From positions 1 through 64,000 of the forward strand of contig JADGFD010000014.1 in assembly GCA_016744015.1 (NCBI GenBank): a stretch of DNA of 64,000 nt, in the 5' to 3' direction. A program made the translations under genes and the position numbers. Positions 8,291-17,278 of the stretch are shown here, piece after piece (the first letter of the stretch is position 1; every line of letters begins with the position of its first letter). The stretch is from Paracoccaceae bacterium (GTDB taxonomy: Bacteria > Pseudomonadota > Alphaproteobacteria > Rhodobacterales > Rhodobacteraceae). The notes below the pieces were generated by a model. That model was not told the origin of the DNA. It worked only from the letters and a program-made list of their open reading frames with translations, and ran no database searches.

Positions 8291-9036
8291 CAGATTTTCT
8301 CCAAAGTACGGTCGAGCCAGCCGAGGAAACCAGTGATTTCTTCGGATTGAGCTTCGAGAGCGGGCATTTGCGTGCCGTTCACATCGGCTTTGGGCCGTGG
8401 GGGCAGGTATTTGTTAACCGGCTTTGTGCCTTGCTCTGGCATTAGGTCCATGCCGCCGCGCTCGGCAACGAGCTTGGAAACATTGCTCTCAGGATCGGCA
8501 AAATCACCAAAGTGGCGGGCGCCTGCGGGGCAGGTACGCACGCATGATGGAATGCGGTCCTCTTCGGGCAGGTTGTCGTTATAAATCCGGTCAACACACA
8601 AGGTGCATTTCTTCATCACACCAGCCATTTGGTCAAGCTCACGCGCGCCGTAAGGGCAGGCCCAAGCACAGAGGCCGCAGCCCATGCATTTGTCTTCATT
8701 GACCAGCACAATGCCGTCTTCCTCGCGCTTATAGCTGGCACCCGTGGGGCAAACCGGCACGCAGGGGGCATCTTCACAATGCAGGCAAGATTTCGGGAAG
8801 TGCACGGTTTGGGAGGCGCAGCCCTCAGCCTTGGCCTCAAATGTGTGCACGCGGTTCAAGAAGGTGCCTGACGGGTCACCTCCATAAGCGTCCATGTCTG
8901 AAAGTGGCGCACCATATTCAACGGTGTTCCAGCCTTTGCACGAAATTTCGCAGGCATGGCAGCCCACGCAGGTATCAAGGTCGATGACCAAGCCGAGCTT
9001 TTTCTCGGTAGATGTTGGTAGCTGGGTCATGTCCAT
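8290..9036 (-). CDS. soeB: Sulfite dehydrogenase iron-sulfur subunit SoeB
   Basis: This 248-residue ferredoxin-like subunit of the DmsB/PsrB type has four cysteine groups for four [4Fe-4S] clusters. They are CVGCHACEISC at 23-33, CLHCEDAPCVPVCP, CMGCGLCAWACP, and a split CTLC and CVRTC pair. It relays electrons between the molybdenum subunit and the membrane anchor. The C-terminal 60 residues after the last cluster are a lineage extension. The start overlaps the end of soeA by about 10 nt; the second methionine, two codons later, is an alternative start. Confidence 0.8.
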   Translation of the reverse strand: MDMTQLPTSTEKKLGLVIDLDTCVGCHACEISCKGWNTVEYGAPLSDMDAYGGDPSGTFLNRVHTFEAKAEGCASQTVHFPKSCLHCEDAPCVPVCPTGASYKREEDGIVLVNEDKCMGCGLCAWACPYGARELDQMAGVMKKCTLCVDRIYNDNLPEEDRIPSCVRTCPAGARHFGDFADPESNVSKLVAERGGMDLMPEQGTKPVNKYLPPRPKADVNGTQMPALEAQSEEITGFLGWLDRTLEKI

Positions 9037-11864
9037 TCCTCCCCGAAGGCTATGTCTTTTGGCCCTTTGCCTACAGGGGATTCCTGTGCGGCAAAGCTTG
9101 GGTTGGTTTGCAAATCAGCAGGGGCGTTTACCCGCTTGATCTTTACCCGAAGGTCAAACCACGCGGCTTGGCCGGTTACAGGGTCCGAATTGCTCCAGCG
9201 CTGGCCATCCTTTTTGGGCGGCAGCAGCTCGCTAATCAGGTGGTTGAGCAGGAAGCCCTCGGTGGTTTCCGGCGCGTCCTCTTGCAAGGCCCAAGCGCCT
9301 TTGCGCTTGCCAATGGCATTCCATGTCCAGACGGTTTTGGCATTGAGTGCCTCCATCAGCACAACCGGCACCGTGATGGAGCCGTTAGGGGATGTGACTT
9401 GCGCCCAGTCACCTTCGCTAAAGCCATGCTCGGCCCAGATCTCGCCAGACACATAAAGTGGATTTCGGCCATGAATTTGGCGCAGCCATGCGTTTTGTGT
9501 GCCCCAAGAGTGATACATCGCCATCGGGCGCTGGGTGAGCGCATGAATCGGGTATTCGTCTTTGTTGATCGTGGTTTGCTCAAAAGGCTCATACCAGCTT
9601 GGCAGTGGTTCCATTGCCATTTTCACTTGCTCGCGCAGGTGCTCGGGCGGTTGGATATCGCCATGGCCTTCGGCGGCCAAGCGGAACTTTTGGATGATTT
9701 CTTGGTAAACCGTAAACACATAGGGCGACTCTTTATCAAAAATCCCCCGCTCCACGGCCCACTCTTGGTAGCCCTTGTTCCACGGCTTATAAAACGCGTT
9801 TTCGGGCTGGATATGCTCCTGCCAAAAGCCGCCGTTTTCAATATAGCGGTCAAGCTGCTCGGGGTTCGGTTCCCCGCGCCCTTTGCCCTCGCCGTCTTTG
9901 CCACGCCAGCCAGCGAGTGGCCCAACACCGGGGCGGCGCTCGTGGTTAACGATGTAATCAGCGTAGTCCTTAAACTTCGCCGAGCCATCTTCATTGACCA
10001 TCGCGGGCAGCCCAAGCCGCGCGCCAAGTTCAATCAGCACCGATTGGAAGCCGCGCACATCGCGGTCTGGCTCCACTACGGGCCAGCGGATGCTGTCGGC
10101 TAGGCCATCGGCCTCACAAATCGGGCGGTCGAGCAGGCTGATGCAATCATGGCGCTCAAGGTAGGTGGTGTCTGGCAGAATAAGGTCAGCAAACGCCACC
10201 ATTTCCGAGCTGTAAGCATCGGAGTAGATGATATTCGGAATGACGTAGTTTCCGTCTTCGTCTTTATCCCGCAGCATGTCCATAACTTGGCTGGTATTCA
10301 TGGAAGAGTTCCATGACATATTCGCCATATACATAAACAGCGTGTCTATCTTGTAAGGGTCGCCCGCATGGGCGTTTGAGATCACCATATGCATCATACC
10401 GTGGGCCGAAAGCGGATTTTCCCACGTGAAGGCTTTGTCGATGCGCTTGGCGGACCCGTCTTCCTCAAGGCACAAATCTTCTGGCCCGCGAGGATAACCC
10501 AAATGCGGGCCGTTCAGCGGTGCGTTGGGGGTCACATCGTGGTGCGGCTTGGGGTGGTCCTCAACCGATTTCGGATATGGTGGCTTAAAGCGGAAGCCAC
10601 CGGGCACCTCAACCGAACCCACGAGGATTTGCAGAATGTGCAAAGCCCGCGCGGTTTGGAAGCCGTTGGAATGGGCCGAGATGCCGCGCATGGCGTGCAT
10701 AGCCACAGGTCGCCCGATCATCTTTTCGTGCTTTTCGCCCTTCCAGTCTGTCCACGGAATATCAAGCGTGATTTCCTCGTCAAAGGCGACGCGGGCTATA
10801 TCAGCCGCGATGGAGCGGATACGGTCCGCCGGAATGCCTACGCGCTCCTCCACCGCTTCGGGGGTGTATTCGTCTGTTAGATATTTCTCAGCAAGAAGTT
10901 CAAAGGCGGGTTTGCACTGCACCCCATCAACTTCAACCATGCCGCTCATAGCAGGCTTAGCACCAAGGGTTTCATAAGGCACGGCCTTACCCGTTGCGCG
11001 GTCCCAGACAAGCTGGTTATTGTCCGCATCACGCACAAAAAGGCCAAATTGGTCAGAGCCTTCCACTTGATTCACAAGGAACGGCATGTTGGTGTAACGG
11101 ATCAAATAATCCAGATCGACCTTGCCAGCCTTCAGCAGCTCATGAATGAGCGACAGGATAAAGAGGCCATCGGTGCCCGGCGTAATGCCGACCCACTCAT
11201 CCGCGATGGCGTTATAGCCTGTGCGAATGGGGTTCACGCCGATGATTTTGGCGCCATTGGCCTTCAGCTTGCCAAGACCCATTTTTATGGGGTTGGAATC
11301 GTGGTCTTCGGCCACGCCAAAAATCATAAACAACTTGGCGCGCTCCCAATCCGGCGCACCAAACTCCCAAAAAGCGCCGCCCATGGTGTAAATGCCACCA
11401 GCGGCCATATTGACCGAGCAAAAGCCCCCATGGGCGGCATAATTCAGCGTGCCGTAGTTCTGCGCCCACCAGCCGGTCATGCTTTGGCTTTGATCGCGCC
11501 CTGTGAAAAAGGCCAGTTTCTTTGGGTCTGTCTCGCGAATCGGCTTGAGCAAGCCCACGGCGATATCAAACGCCTCTTCCCACGAAATTTCCTCGAATTT
11601 GCCCTCGCCGCGCTCGCCAACCCGCTTCATAGGAGCCTTGAGGCGGGAGGGGGCATAATGCTGCATCACACCCGAAGAACCCTTTGCACACAGCACACCT
11701 TTGTTTACAGGATGGTCGCGGTTGCCCTCAATATACTTGACCTTGCCGTTCTTCATATGGACATTAATCCCGCAGCGGCAGGCGCACATATAACATGTGG
11801 TCCGGCGGATTTCGTCACTGACAACTGGCGAGGTGTCCAGCTTAGGCTGATGATGCTTTGTCAT
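9027..11864 (-). CDS. soeA: Sulfite dehydrogenase molybdopterin subunit SoeA
   Basis: This 945-residue bis-MGD molybdoenzyme of the DMSO reductase superfamily has an N-terminal [4Fe-4S] site with C24, C27, C31 and C59. No twin-arginine signal precedes it, so the enzyme is cytoplasmic. Size, missing leader and gene order A-B-C match SoeABC, the cytoplasmic sulfite:quinone oxidoreductase known from Allochromatium and roseobacters, which oxidises sulfite to sulfate. DMSO, polysulfide and thiosulfate reductases of this family are normally Tat-exported, which argues against them. A GGGGGAAG ribosome site precedes the ATG. The nearby moaB supplies one molybdenum cofactor step. Confidence 0.8.
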   Translation of the reverse strand: MTKHHQPKLDTSPVVSDEIRRTTCYMCACRCGINVHMKNGKVKYIEGNRDHPVNKGVLCAKGSSGVMQHYAPSRLKAPMKRVGERGEGKFEEISWEEAFDIAVGLLKPIRETDPKKLAFFTGRDQSQSMTGWWAQNYGTLNYAAHGGFCSVNMAAGGIYTMGGAFWEFGAPDWERAKLFMIFGVAEDHDSNPIKMGLGKLKANGAKIIGVNPIRTGYNAIADEWVGITPGTDGLFILSLIHELLKAGKVDLDYLIRYTNMPFLVNQVEGSDQFGLFVRDADNNQLVWDRATGKAVPYETLGAKPAMSGMVEVDGVQCKPAFELLAEKYLTDEYTPEAVEERVGIPADRIRSIAADIARVAFDEEITLDIPWTDWKGEKHEKMIGRPVAMHAMRGISAHSNGFQTARALHILQILVGSVEVPGGFRFKPPYPKSVEDHPKPHHDVTPNAPLNGPHLGYPRGPEDLCLEEDGSAKRIDKAFTWENPLSAHGMMHMVISNAHAGDPYKIDTLFMYMANMSWNSSMNTSQVMDMLRDKDEDGNYVIPNIIYSDAYSSEMVAFADLILPDTTYLERHDCISLLDRPICEADGLADSIRWPVVEPDRDVRGFQSVLIELGARLGLPAMVNEDGSAKFKDYADYIVNHERRPGVGPLAGWRGKDGEGKGRGEPNPEQLDRYIENGGFWQEHIQPENAFYKPWNKGYQEWAVERGIFDKESPYVFTVYQEIIQKFRLAAEGHGDIQPPEHLREQVKMAMEPLPSWYEPFEQTTINKDEYPIHALTQRPMAMYHSWGTQNAWLRQIHGRNPLYVSGEIWAEHGFSEGDWAQVTSPNGSITVPVVLMEALNAKTVWTWNAIGKRKGAWALQEDAPETTEGFLLNHLISELLPPKKDGQRWSNSDPVTGQAAWFDLRVKIKRVNAPADLQTNPSFAAQESPVGKGPKDIAFGEEWT

Positions 11865-11917
11865 ACTTCCCCCAAAGTTTACCGGCCATTTTGCAAAGCC
11901 GTCTAACGCTCAGGCAT

Positions 11918-11938
11918 ATTACATTCGAAAATTGTAAT
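11918..11938. promoter_or_regulatory. Inverted repeat upstream of soeA
   Basis: ATTACA (11918-11923) and TGTAAT (11933-11938) form perfect 6-base arms 54-74 nt upstream of the soeA start. This is a plausible position for an operator in the soeABC promoter. The 208-nt region between soeA and the divergent secreted-protein gene also has a TTGCA/TGCAA repeat near 12031-12044. No regulator can be named. Confidence 0.3.
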
Positions 11939-12072
11939 CCACAGATATTATGGGGCTTGTTGCCGCATCTTGTATAATACCTCTTAGCGACTTCTTGCTT
12001 ACGGCCCTTAACTACATGTTGGCACGGTTTTGCAATTGTGCAATTCAGGATTGAGCATAATGGGAGAGACCG

Positions 12073-12594
12073 ATGTTTAAGAAACCAGTCGTGTTGTCAG
12101 CGGTATTTGTTTTAACAGCCAGCGCCAGTATGGCCGAAATTTCTGATAGCTGCCTGATGGGCACATGGGTGCCAGCACCAGGAGCCTTTGCCGAGCAATT
12201 TGCCGCCAACCCCGGCATGGGAGAGGTGGAAATATCGGGCGAAGTGCAAATGGTGCTCTCGACAACCGGCGGCCAATACCTGCTTGATGGTATGGTGATC
12301 AAAATGCAACAGCCCGGCATGCCGCCGATGGCGGTGGCAATGAATGGGGCAGGCGCTTTTGTGGGTGAAGCCGCAGGCGGGACCTTTAGCTTTACCATGG
12401 GCGCGTTTAATTACGCCGCCGAGGCCACCATTGATATGGGCGGCTCCCCCATGGTGATGGACATCCCCTTTACCGAAGAGATGGCCCCGATGGGCGGCGG
12501 CGCAACGGGCAGCTATGCCTGCACCGGCACCAGCCTGAGCTTTGACGTGGAAGGCCGTGAAGGCAAAATGGTGGATAGCTGGGTGCGGCGGTAG
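12073..12594 (+). CDS. Secreted protein of unknown function
   Basis: This 173-residue protein has a Sec signal peptide (cleavage expected after ASASMA, about residue 22). The mature part is rich in glycine and methionine, with runs such as GMPPMAVAM and EMAPMGGGATG. It has two cysteines far apart, C28 and one near residue 157, that could form a disulfide. A GGGAGAG ribosome site precedes the ATG. It is divergent from soeABC. I do not recognise the family; alternating beta-type segments suggest a small periplasmic beta-rich domain similar to lipocalin-like stress proteins, but this is weak. Confidence 0.7.
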   Translation: MFKKPVVLSAVFVLTASASMAEISDSCLMGTWVPAPGAFAEQFAANPGMGEVEISGEVQMVLSTTGGQYLLDGMVIKMQQPGMPPMAVAMNGAGAFVGEAAGGTFSFTMGAFNYAAEATIDMGGSPMVMDIPFTEEMAPMGGGATGSYACTGTSLSFDVEGREGKMVDSWVRR

Positions 12595-12610
12595 CCCACT
12601 TTATCGGTGG

Positions 12611-12660
12611 CATTTTTGCCGAGGCCAGCAAAAATGGGCTGCTGCGTCTTAGCCTCGGGG
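12611..12660 (+). repeat. Dispersed intergenic hairpin repeat, copy 1
   Basis: A hairpin with arms CATTTTTGC and GCAAAAATG (12611-12636) is followed by GGGCTGCTGCG and a GCCTCGG box. The same order occurs at 29059-29108 (opposite strand, 24 of 26 hairpin bases identical) and in diverged form at 26662-26711. It fills the 100-nt gap between the secreted-protein and membrane-protein genes. It could act as a transcript-end structure or a palindromic repeat of the REP type. Confidence 0.6.
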
Positions 12661-12696
12661 GTGGGGATGGAAGGTCGCTGCGTTTTTACGAGAATG

Positions 12697-13236
12697 CTAT
12701 CGACTTCTTTTCAGGCGAAGAACGATTGAGGTGAAAAACAATAGTATCAGTATTAGCAACGCAACCGGCGCAATGAAAGCTGACCAGGCAGCTATTAAAT
12801 TCAGGGCTCTAAATGAGTCAAGATTTTCGGGAAGCTGTTTAGGTGAAACGAGGGCGATTTGTATTTTTGGTAAGATTATGGCTGCCAAAACCCCCAAGTT
12901 AAAGACCCAAAACAGGGCGCCTGTCACGTTGGGAAACAGCATTGCTTTTAATTTTTGCTGAACCCAGAGCAGCATGGCCGAAATGAGCAAGAGCACAGCC
13001 ATACTGATGTAATAATGAAAGCCTGATACAATATAGTAGGTGTCATTAAGCCGGGACCTGTTAAACAACGGTTCGCCGTATGGCTGCCAAATAACGTAGG
13101 CGTTTACCGCCCCGAATATTGCATAGACAGTTGCGACGATTAAAAAAAGCGTTGCGGGCTTTCTGGACTTCAACTGTGCCACTAACGGAAGAAGAATTAC
13201 ACAACAGGCCAAGAGCCCTGAAATCTTCAAATCCAT
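12697..13236 (-). CDS. Small integral membrane protein of unknown function
   Basis: This 179-residue protein has about five hydrophobic segments (near residues 3-22, 29-50, 72-94, 104-128 and 147-172), separated by short charged loops and a basic C-terminal tail (LRLKRSR). No catalytic motif is evident. Its local base composition is AT-richer than the neighbours, which may hint at acquisition. It is monocistronic and lies between the repeat and rluE. Confidence 0.65.
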   Translation of the reverse strand: MDLKISGLLACCVILLPLVAQLKSRKPATLFLIVATVYAIFGAVNAYVIWQPYGEPLFNRSRLNDTYYIVSGFHYYISMAVLLLISAMLLWVQQKLKAMLFPNVTGALFWVFNLGVLAAIILPKIQIALVSPKQLPENLDSFRALNLIAAWSAFIAPVALLILILLFFTSIVLRLKRSR

Positions 13237-13281
13237 TTATTCATTGCCACAATCCTCATATGCCGCCCTTCGCCAAAGGCT

Positions 13282-13824
13282 CTAATCCTCGCGCCACGTT
13301 CCGGTTTCCAGCCCTTCCAGCGCCCATTCCCCGATGCGCCAGCGGATCAACCTTAGCGTAGGGTGGCCGATAGCGGCGGTCATGCGGCGGACTTGGCGGT
13401 TGCGGCCCTCGCGGATGGTGATTTCGACCCAGCAATCCGGCACAGACTTGCGAAAGCGCACGGGCGGGGTGCGGGGCCATAGCCAGCTTGGCTCTTCAAT
13501 TTCGCGAACATCGGCAGGGCGCGTGGGGCCGTCTTTTAGGGTTAGGCCTTGGCGCAGTTTTTCAAGGCTGGCTTGGGTCACCTCGCCCTCCACCTGCGCC
13601 AGATAGGTTTTCTCCATCTTGTATTTAGGGTCAGCTATGCGGCTTTGCAGGCGGCCGTTATCTGTGAGCAGCAGCAGGCCTTCGCTGTCTTTATCCAGCC
13701 GGCCGGCGGGGTAAACCTTGGGCACGTTTATATAGTTCGAAAGCGTTTCGCGCTTGGAGCCCTCCAAGCCTTTATCGGTGAATTGCGAGAGCACGTTGAA
13801 GGGCTTGTTAAACAGGATCAGCAT
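13282..13824 (-). CDS. rluE: 23S rRNA pseudouridine synthase RluE-type
   Basis: This 180-residue protein of the RsuA/RluB/RluE group lacks the N-terminal S4 domain, which points to RluE, the enzyme that isomerises U2457 of 23S rRNA in E. coli. The catalytic aspartate lies in [17 protein letters not shown] (D44). The C-terminal [10 protein letters not shown] motif contacts RNA. The start is supported by a GAGG ribosome site. Length matches the family, though short RsuA-type paralogues cannot be fully excluded. Confidence 0.85.
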   Translation of the reverse strand: MLILFNKPFNVLSQFTDKGLEGSKRETLSNYINVPKVYPAGRLDKDSEGLLLLTDNGRLQSRIADPKYKMEKTYLAQVEGEVTQASLEKLRQGLTLKDGPTRPADVREIEEPSWLWPRTPPVRFRKSVPDCWVEITIREGRNRQVRRMTAAIGHPTLRLIRWRIGEWALEGLETGTWRED

Positions 13825-13884
13825 GGGAAAACCTCAAAAGAATAGAGCCTCATAGCATAGCCAAGCCTGCAAAAGATATCCGAA

Positions 13885-14453
13885 TTATCCGTTTAGCAGA
13901 AATATAAAAAAGACCGTAATGAGAAAGAGCATTGTGGGTACGCCCTTCCAAAAGGCAACCGGATTTCGCTCGGCCAAGGGGGCGTTTGCCCTGAAAGCCG
14001 CATTGGGCTTTCGGAGGTCCGTGGTGGATTCTGACAGAGCCGCATAGCGCAAATGCGGGCTTGGATGGACAGCCTTTTTTAGCGCCACGGTGAAGGCTCC
14101 GGCAAAATTGCCCACAAAAACCAGCCCCCAGTTTCTGAGCATCCCGCTCACGGTCACGCCCGGGCGTTTATCCACCAGGGCCAGCGGCACAAGGATAAGA
14201 ACACCGGTGAGCAGGCCAAACTCCGGCTCGTCAAAGCGGCAGGTTATTCCATTTTTGGCATACCAACCCGCATCATGGGTGATGATCTTGTCAAATGCCA
14301 TTTCGCCGGCCAGCACCGGAGAAAGCATGATTCGGTTATAGTTCCCGTATGGCTCTGCCCCAAAAAGTGTGATGTCATACTAGATTTGTCTCGCGCCAGT
14401 AGCGCTTCGATCGGCATGCCTGCGCCAATTATCACCAGTTTTTGCGCCATCAC
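13885..14453 (-). pseudogene. Chimeric remnant: nirB N-terminus joined to a formate/nitrite transporter fragment
   Basis: On the minus strand MAQKLVIIGAGM (from 14450) is the FAD-binding start of the assimilatory nitrite reductase large subunit. After a frameshift near 14380 the next frame reads ITLFGAEPYGNYNRIMLSPV and THDAGWYAKNGITCRF, classic NirB sequence. It then jumps in frame into a formate/nitrite transporter segment (PLALVDKRPGVTV, then GLVFVGNFAGAFTVA). A third part of unknown origin follows, ending in one membrane helix. So nirB is cut at about 60 residues and the transporter is reduced to about 40. This is a dead locus produced by at least one frameshift and two deletions. Confidence 0.65.
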
Positions 14454-14572
14454 GAATCCTGCCCTTATGCGAATGTGGTTGTCTTTCTCTGGTGGTAGCC
14501 CTTGAGGGTGTTGCTGTCTGTTGCTAACAAATCAGATATGCGTTGAGAAAAACGCAACGCAAGGGGCGTTAG

Positions 14573-15022
14573 ATCCGACACCAGCAAGCGCTTAAATATA
14601 TTGGAAAAATCGCGCGCACTGGCAGCCTGCGCAGCGCGGCCGAAGAGCTGAGCATCACGCCTTCTGCGCTTAATCGCCTTATTTTAGAGGTTGGGCAGGA
14701 GCTTGGCGTAGAGATATTCGAGCGCCACCCCGCCGGATTGAGCCCTACTATTGCCGGAGAAATATTGCTCAAGCATATCCGCGATCAACGCGCTGATATG
14801 GACCGCGTGAAATCCCGCATTGCAGATCTGACGTGCATGCGCGCGGGGCATATAAACATTGTCGCCACCCGCGAGGTGGTGTCGTTTTTCCTGCCCAAGC
14901 AACCCGAAGGCATTCGGCAAGCCCTTGAGCTGGCTGGCTATCTACGCGGCCGCACCCTGGCGGTCGCGGCGGCGCGGTTTTTGAAAAGTGTAAACATTCA
15001 GCTCACAAAGCAATTTGGCTAG
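14573..15022 (+). pseudogene. LysR-family regulator with internal deletion
   Basis: The open frame begins directly after an in-frame TAG with a LysR-type HTH (GSLRSAAEELSITPSALNRL), then the linker GLSPTIAGEILLKHIRDQ and the start of the effector domain (GHINIVATREVVSFFLPKQ). It then jumps to a typical LysR C-terminus (LAVAAARFLKSVNIQL). About 150 residues of the ligand-binding domain are missing, and no normal start codon precedes the HTH. It lies beside the nirB remnant and probably regulated that lost locus. Confidence 0.65.
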
Positions 15023-15310
15023 CTGGGATTGCGCATCTACACACATAATCCTGCCTGAATCGGCGCATTTCTTGGCGGCCTCCGTTTAACCGGCTGGACG
15101 AAAACGCGGCTGAACCCAGCGGGTTAGAATGGGGTGTGCTTTTACACGACGATATGAGGACTTTATCTTATAAACCCTACCAAAAAGTGGATATACTCCC
15201 TAAATATTACATCTTATAGACTCTTCTGGGAATAATGTCCTAATATAGCGCTCAAACACACCATGACGAATTACTGCGAAAAGCAGGACTCATCGGATGA
15301 GGAGCCTAGA
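15023..15310. other. Leader region of the cys operon
   Basis: This stretch of about 290 bases has no gene I can support. Its second half (about 15160-15250) is strongly AT-rich, with several TATAAT-like hexamers such as TATACT and TATAGA, and probably holds the promoter of the DUF2849-cysI-cysH operon. The first half reads like more decayed sequence from the LysR remnant. A GAGGAGCC ribosome site lies just before 15311. Confidence 0.35.
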
Positions 15311-15592
15311 ATGCCACAGTTTTCAGCACCCCAAATACTCACTGCAAATGATCTTTTGAGTGGTGAAGTGGTTTATCATACCAAAACTGGCGCGTGGTCG
15401 TGCAGGCATAAAGATGCCGCCATTTTTGATCAGCCCAACCCCGCCGCCGATTGCCTTAAAGAGATAATCCAAAACGATGCCAGTGTGGTGAGCCCCTATT
15501 TGGTGCGGGCGCTGCCCATGCATTTTAGGGAAGCGTTTCGGGCGGCTGGCCCGTCTAACCGCTTTATTGGCAAGCAAGCTGGCCACACCTGA
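15311..15592 (+). CDS. DUF2849 protein of the sulfite reductase operon
   Basis: This 93-residue protein opens with PQILTANDLLSGEVVYHTKTG and ends with HFREAFRAAGPSNRFIGKQ, the conserved borders of DUF2849. In alphaproteobacteria this family is almost always encoded just before the siroheme sulfite reductase gene, as here, with 15 nt to cysI. Its molecular role is not established; a role in assembling or coupling the reductase is a guess from context. I chose the ATG at 15311 because it fits family length and has a good ribosome site. Confidence 0.75.
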   Translation: MPQFSAPQILTANDLLSGEVVYHTKTGAWSCRHKDAAIFDQPNPAADCLKEIIQNDASVVSPYLVRALPMHFREAFRAAGPSNRFIGKQAGHT

Positions 15593-15607
15593 AAAAGGAG
15601 CCGAACC

Positions 15608-17278
15608 ATGTATAACTACACCGTGTTTGACAAAGATTTTGTGGCCACACGTGCAGCACAGTTTCGTGATCAAGTGCAGCGGCGCATTGAGGGCACGCTG
15701 ACAGAAGACGAGTTTAAACCATTGCGCCTGATGAACGGGCTCTATCTGCTTTTGCACGCCTATATGCTGCGTGTCGCCATCCCTTATGGCACGCTCAACA
15801 GCCAGCAAATGCGGGCGCTTGCTGACATTGCGGATAAGTGGGACAAAGGCTATGCTCATTTCTCGACCCGCCAAAATGTCCAGTTTCACTGGCCAAAACT
15901 GCGCGACGTTCCGGATATTCTGGAGGCGTTGGCAGCCGTTCACATGCATGCTATCCAAACCTCGGGCGCGTGTATCCGCTCCGTCACGGCGGACCATTTT
16001 GCGGGTGCGGCGGCGGATGAGCTTTCTGACCCACGCCCTACCGCCGAGCTGGTGCGGCAATGGTCCACCGATCATCCGGAATTTGCCTTTTTGCCGCGCA
16101 AGTTCAAAATTGCGGTTAGCGGCAGCCCTCAGGACCGTGCTGTAACCAAGTTTCATGATATCGGCTTGCGCTTGGTGCAAGATGCAACCGGCGCACCGGG
16201 CTATGAGGTCTCGGTTGGTGGTGGGCTTGGGCGCACGCCCATGGTGGGCAAAGTGTTGCGAGGCTTTCTGCCACGGGCTGATTTGTTGCCTTATCTAGAA
16301 GCCATTTTGCAGGTTTATAATTTGATCGGACGGCGGGATAACAAGTATAAAGCCCGTATAAAAATCACCCTGCATGAGCATGGGTTAGAGGATATTCGGC
16401 AGCAGGTGGAGGCAAGTTTTTCGCTCCAGCGCGCTCGGTTTGATGGCACGGATCAGGATATCCTTGCCCGCATTGAAGCCGATTTTATGCTACCCGCGTA
16501 TAAAACGGCCCCCATCTCCGCTTTTGAGCGCCAGTTGGCTAACGATCCGTCTTTCAGAGCGTTTTCAGAAACCAATCTGCACCCGCATAAAAACCCCGAT
16601 TATGCCATCGTGACCGTATCCCTCAAAGCCCACGGTGCCACGCCGGGGGATGCAAGTAGCGCCCAAATGCGGGTGCTGGCTGAAATTGCTGCGCGCTGGA
16701 GCCATGACGAATTGCGTGTGAGCCACGAGCAAAATATCATCTTGCCGCATGTCCATAAAGGTGATTTGCCTGAGGTTTATAAAGCCCTGCAAGCCGCAGG
16801 GCTGGCCACCGCCAATATCGGGCTTATTTCAGACCTAATCGCTTGCCCCGGTATGGATTATTGTGATCTCGCCACCGCGCGCTCAACCATTGTAGCGCAG
16901 AGCATTGCATTGCGGTTTGAAGCGCTCAAACAAGAGCACACTATCGGGCCGCTCAAGATAAAAATATCAGGCTGTATCAATGCATGTGGGCATCATCATG
17001 CCGGTCATATCGGCATTCTCGGGCTAGAAAAGGCAGGCGTGGAAAGCTATCAGATCACGCTTGGCGGGGATGGCTCGCAAAATGCGACCATCGGCAAGCC
17101 AACAGGCAAAGGCTTTTCGAGCGATGAGATTGTCCCGGCCATTGAGCGCCTGATCGAGGCCTATCTTTTGCTGCGGCACAGTGCATCCGAGGCCTTTTTA
17201 ACCACATATCGCCGCCTTGGGCCTGCCCCTTTTAAGGCCGCACTGTATTCTGCAAAGGAGCGCAAAAATGAGCTTTGA
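15608..17278 (+). CDS. cysI: Assimilatory sulfite reductase, siroheme subunit (CysI-type)
   Basis: This 556-residue siroheme/[4Fe-4S] reductase has two ferredoxin-like half-domains followed by siroheme domains. The cluster ligands are C413 and C419 (CPGMDYC) and C456 and C460 (CINACGHHH). It reduces sulfite to sulfide with six electrons for cysteine synthesis. Related nitrite reductases share this fold; partnership with DUF2849 and cysH indicates sulfite. An AAAAGGAG ribosome site precedes the ATG. The end overlaps cysH by 11 nt. No cysJ flavoprotein is visible, so ferredoxin or another donor is likely. Confidence 0.85.
   Translation: MYNYTVFDKDFVATRAAQFRDQVQRRIEGTLTEDEFKPLRLMNGLYLLLHAYMLRVAIPYGTLNSQQMRALADIADKWDKGYAHFSTRQNVQFHWPKLRDVPDILEALAAVHMHAIQTSGACIRSVTADHFAGAAADELSDPRPTAELVRQWSTDHPEFAFLPRKFKIAVSGSPQDRAVTKFHDIGLRLVQDATGAPGYEVSVGGGLGRTPMVGKVLRGFLPRADLLPYLEAILQVYNLIGRRDNKYKARIKITLHEHGLEDIRQQVEASFSLQRARFDGTDQDILARIEADFMLPAYKTAPISAFERQLANDPSFRAFSETNLHPHKNPDYAIVTVSLKAHGATPGDASSAQMRVLAEIAARWSHDELRVSHEQNIILPHVHKGDLPEVYKALQAAGLATANIGLISDLIACPGMDYCDLATARSTIVAQSIALRFEALKQEHTIGPLKIKISGCINACGHHHAGHIGILGLEKAGVESYQITLGGDGSQNATIGKPTGKGFSSDEIVPAIERLIEAYLLLRHSASEAFLTTYRRLGPAPFKAALYSAKERKNEL

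Noticed and set aside
9012-10103. Long open frame antisense to soeA
   Set aside because: It mirrors the codon pattern of soeA, has no family features and no ribosome site.
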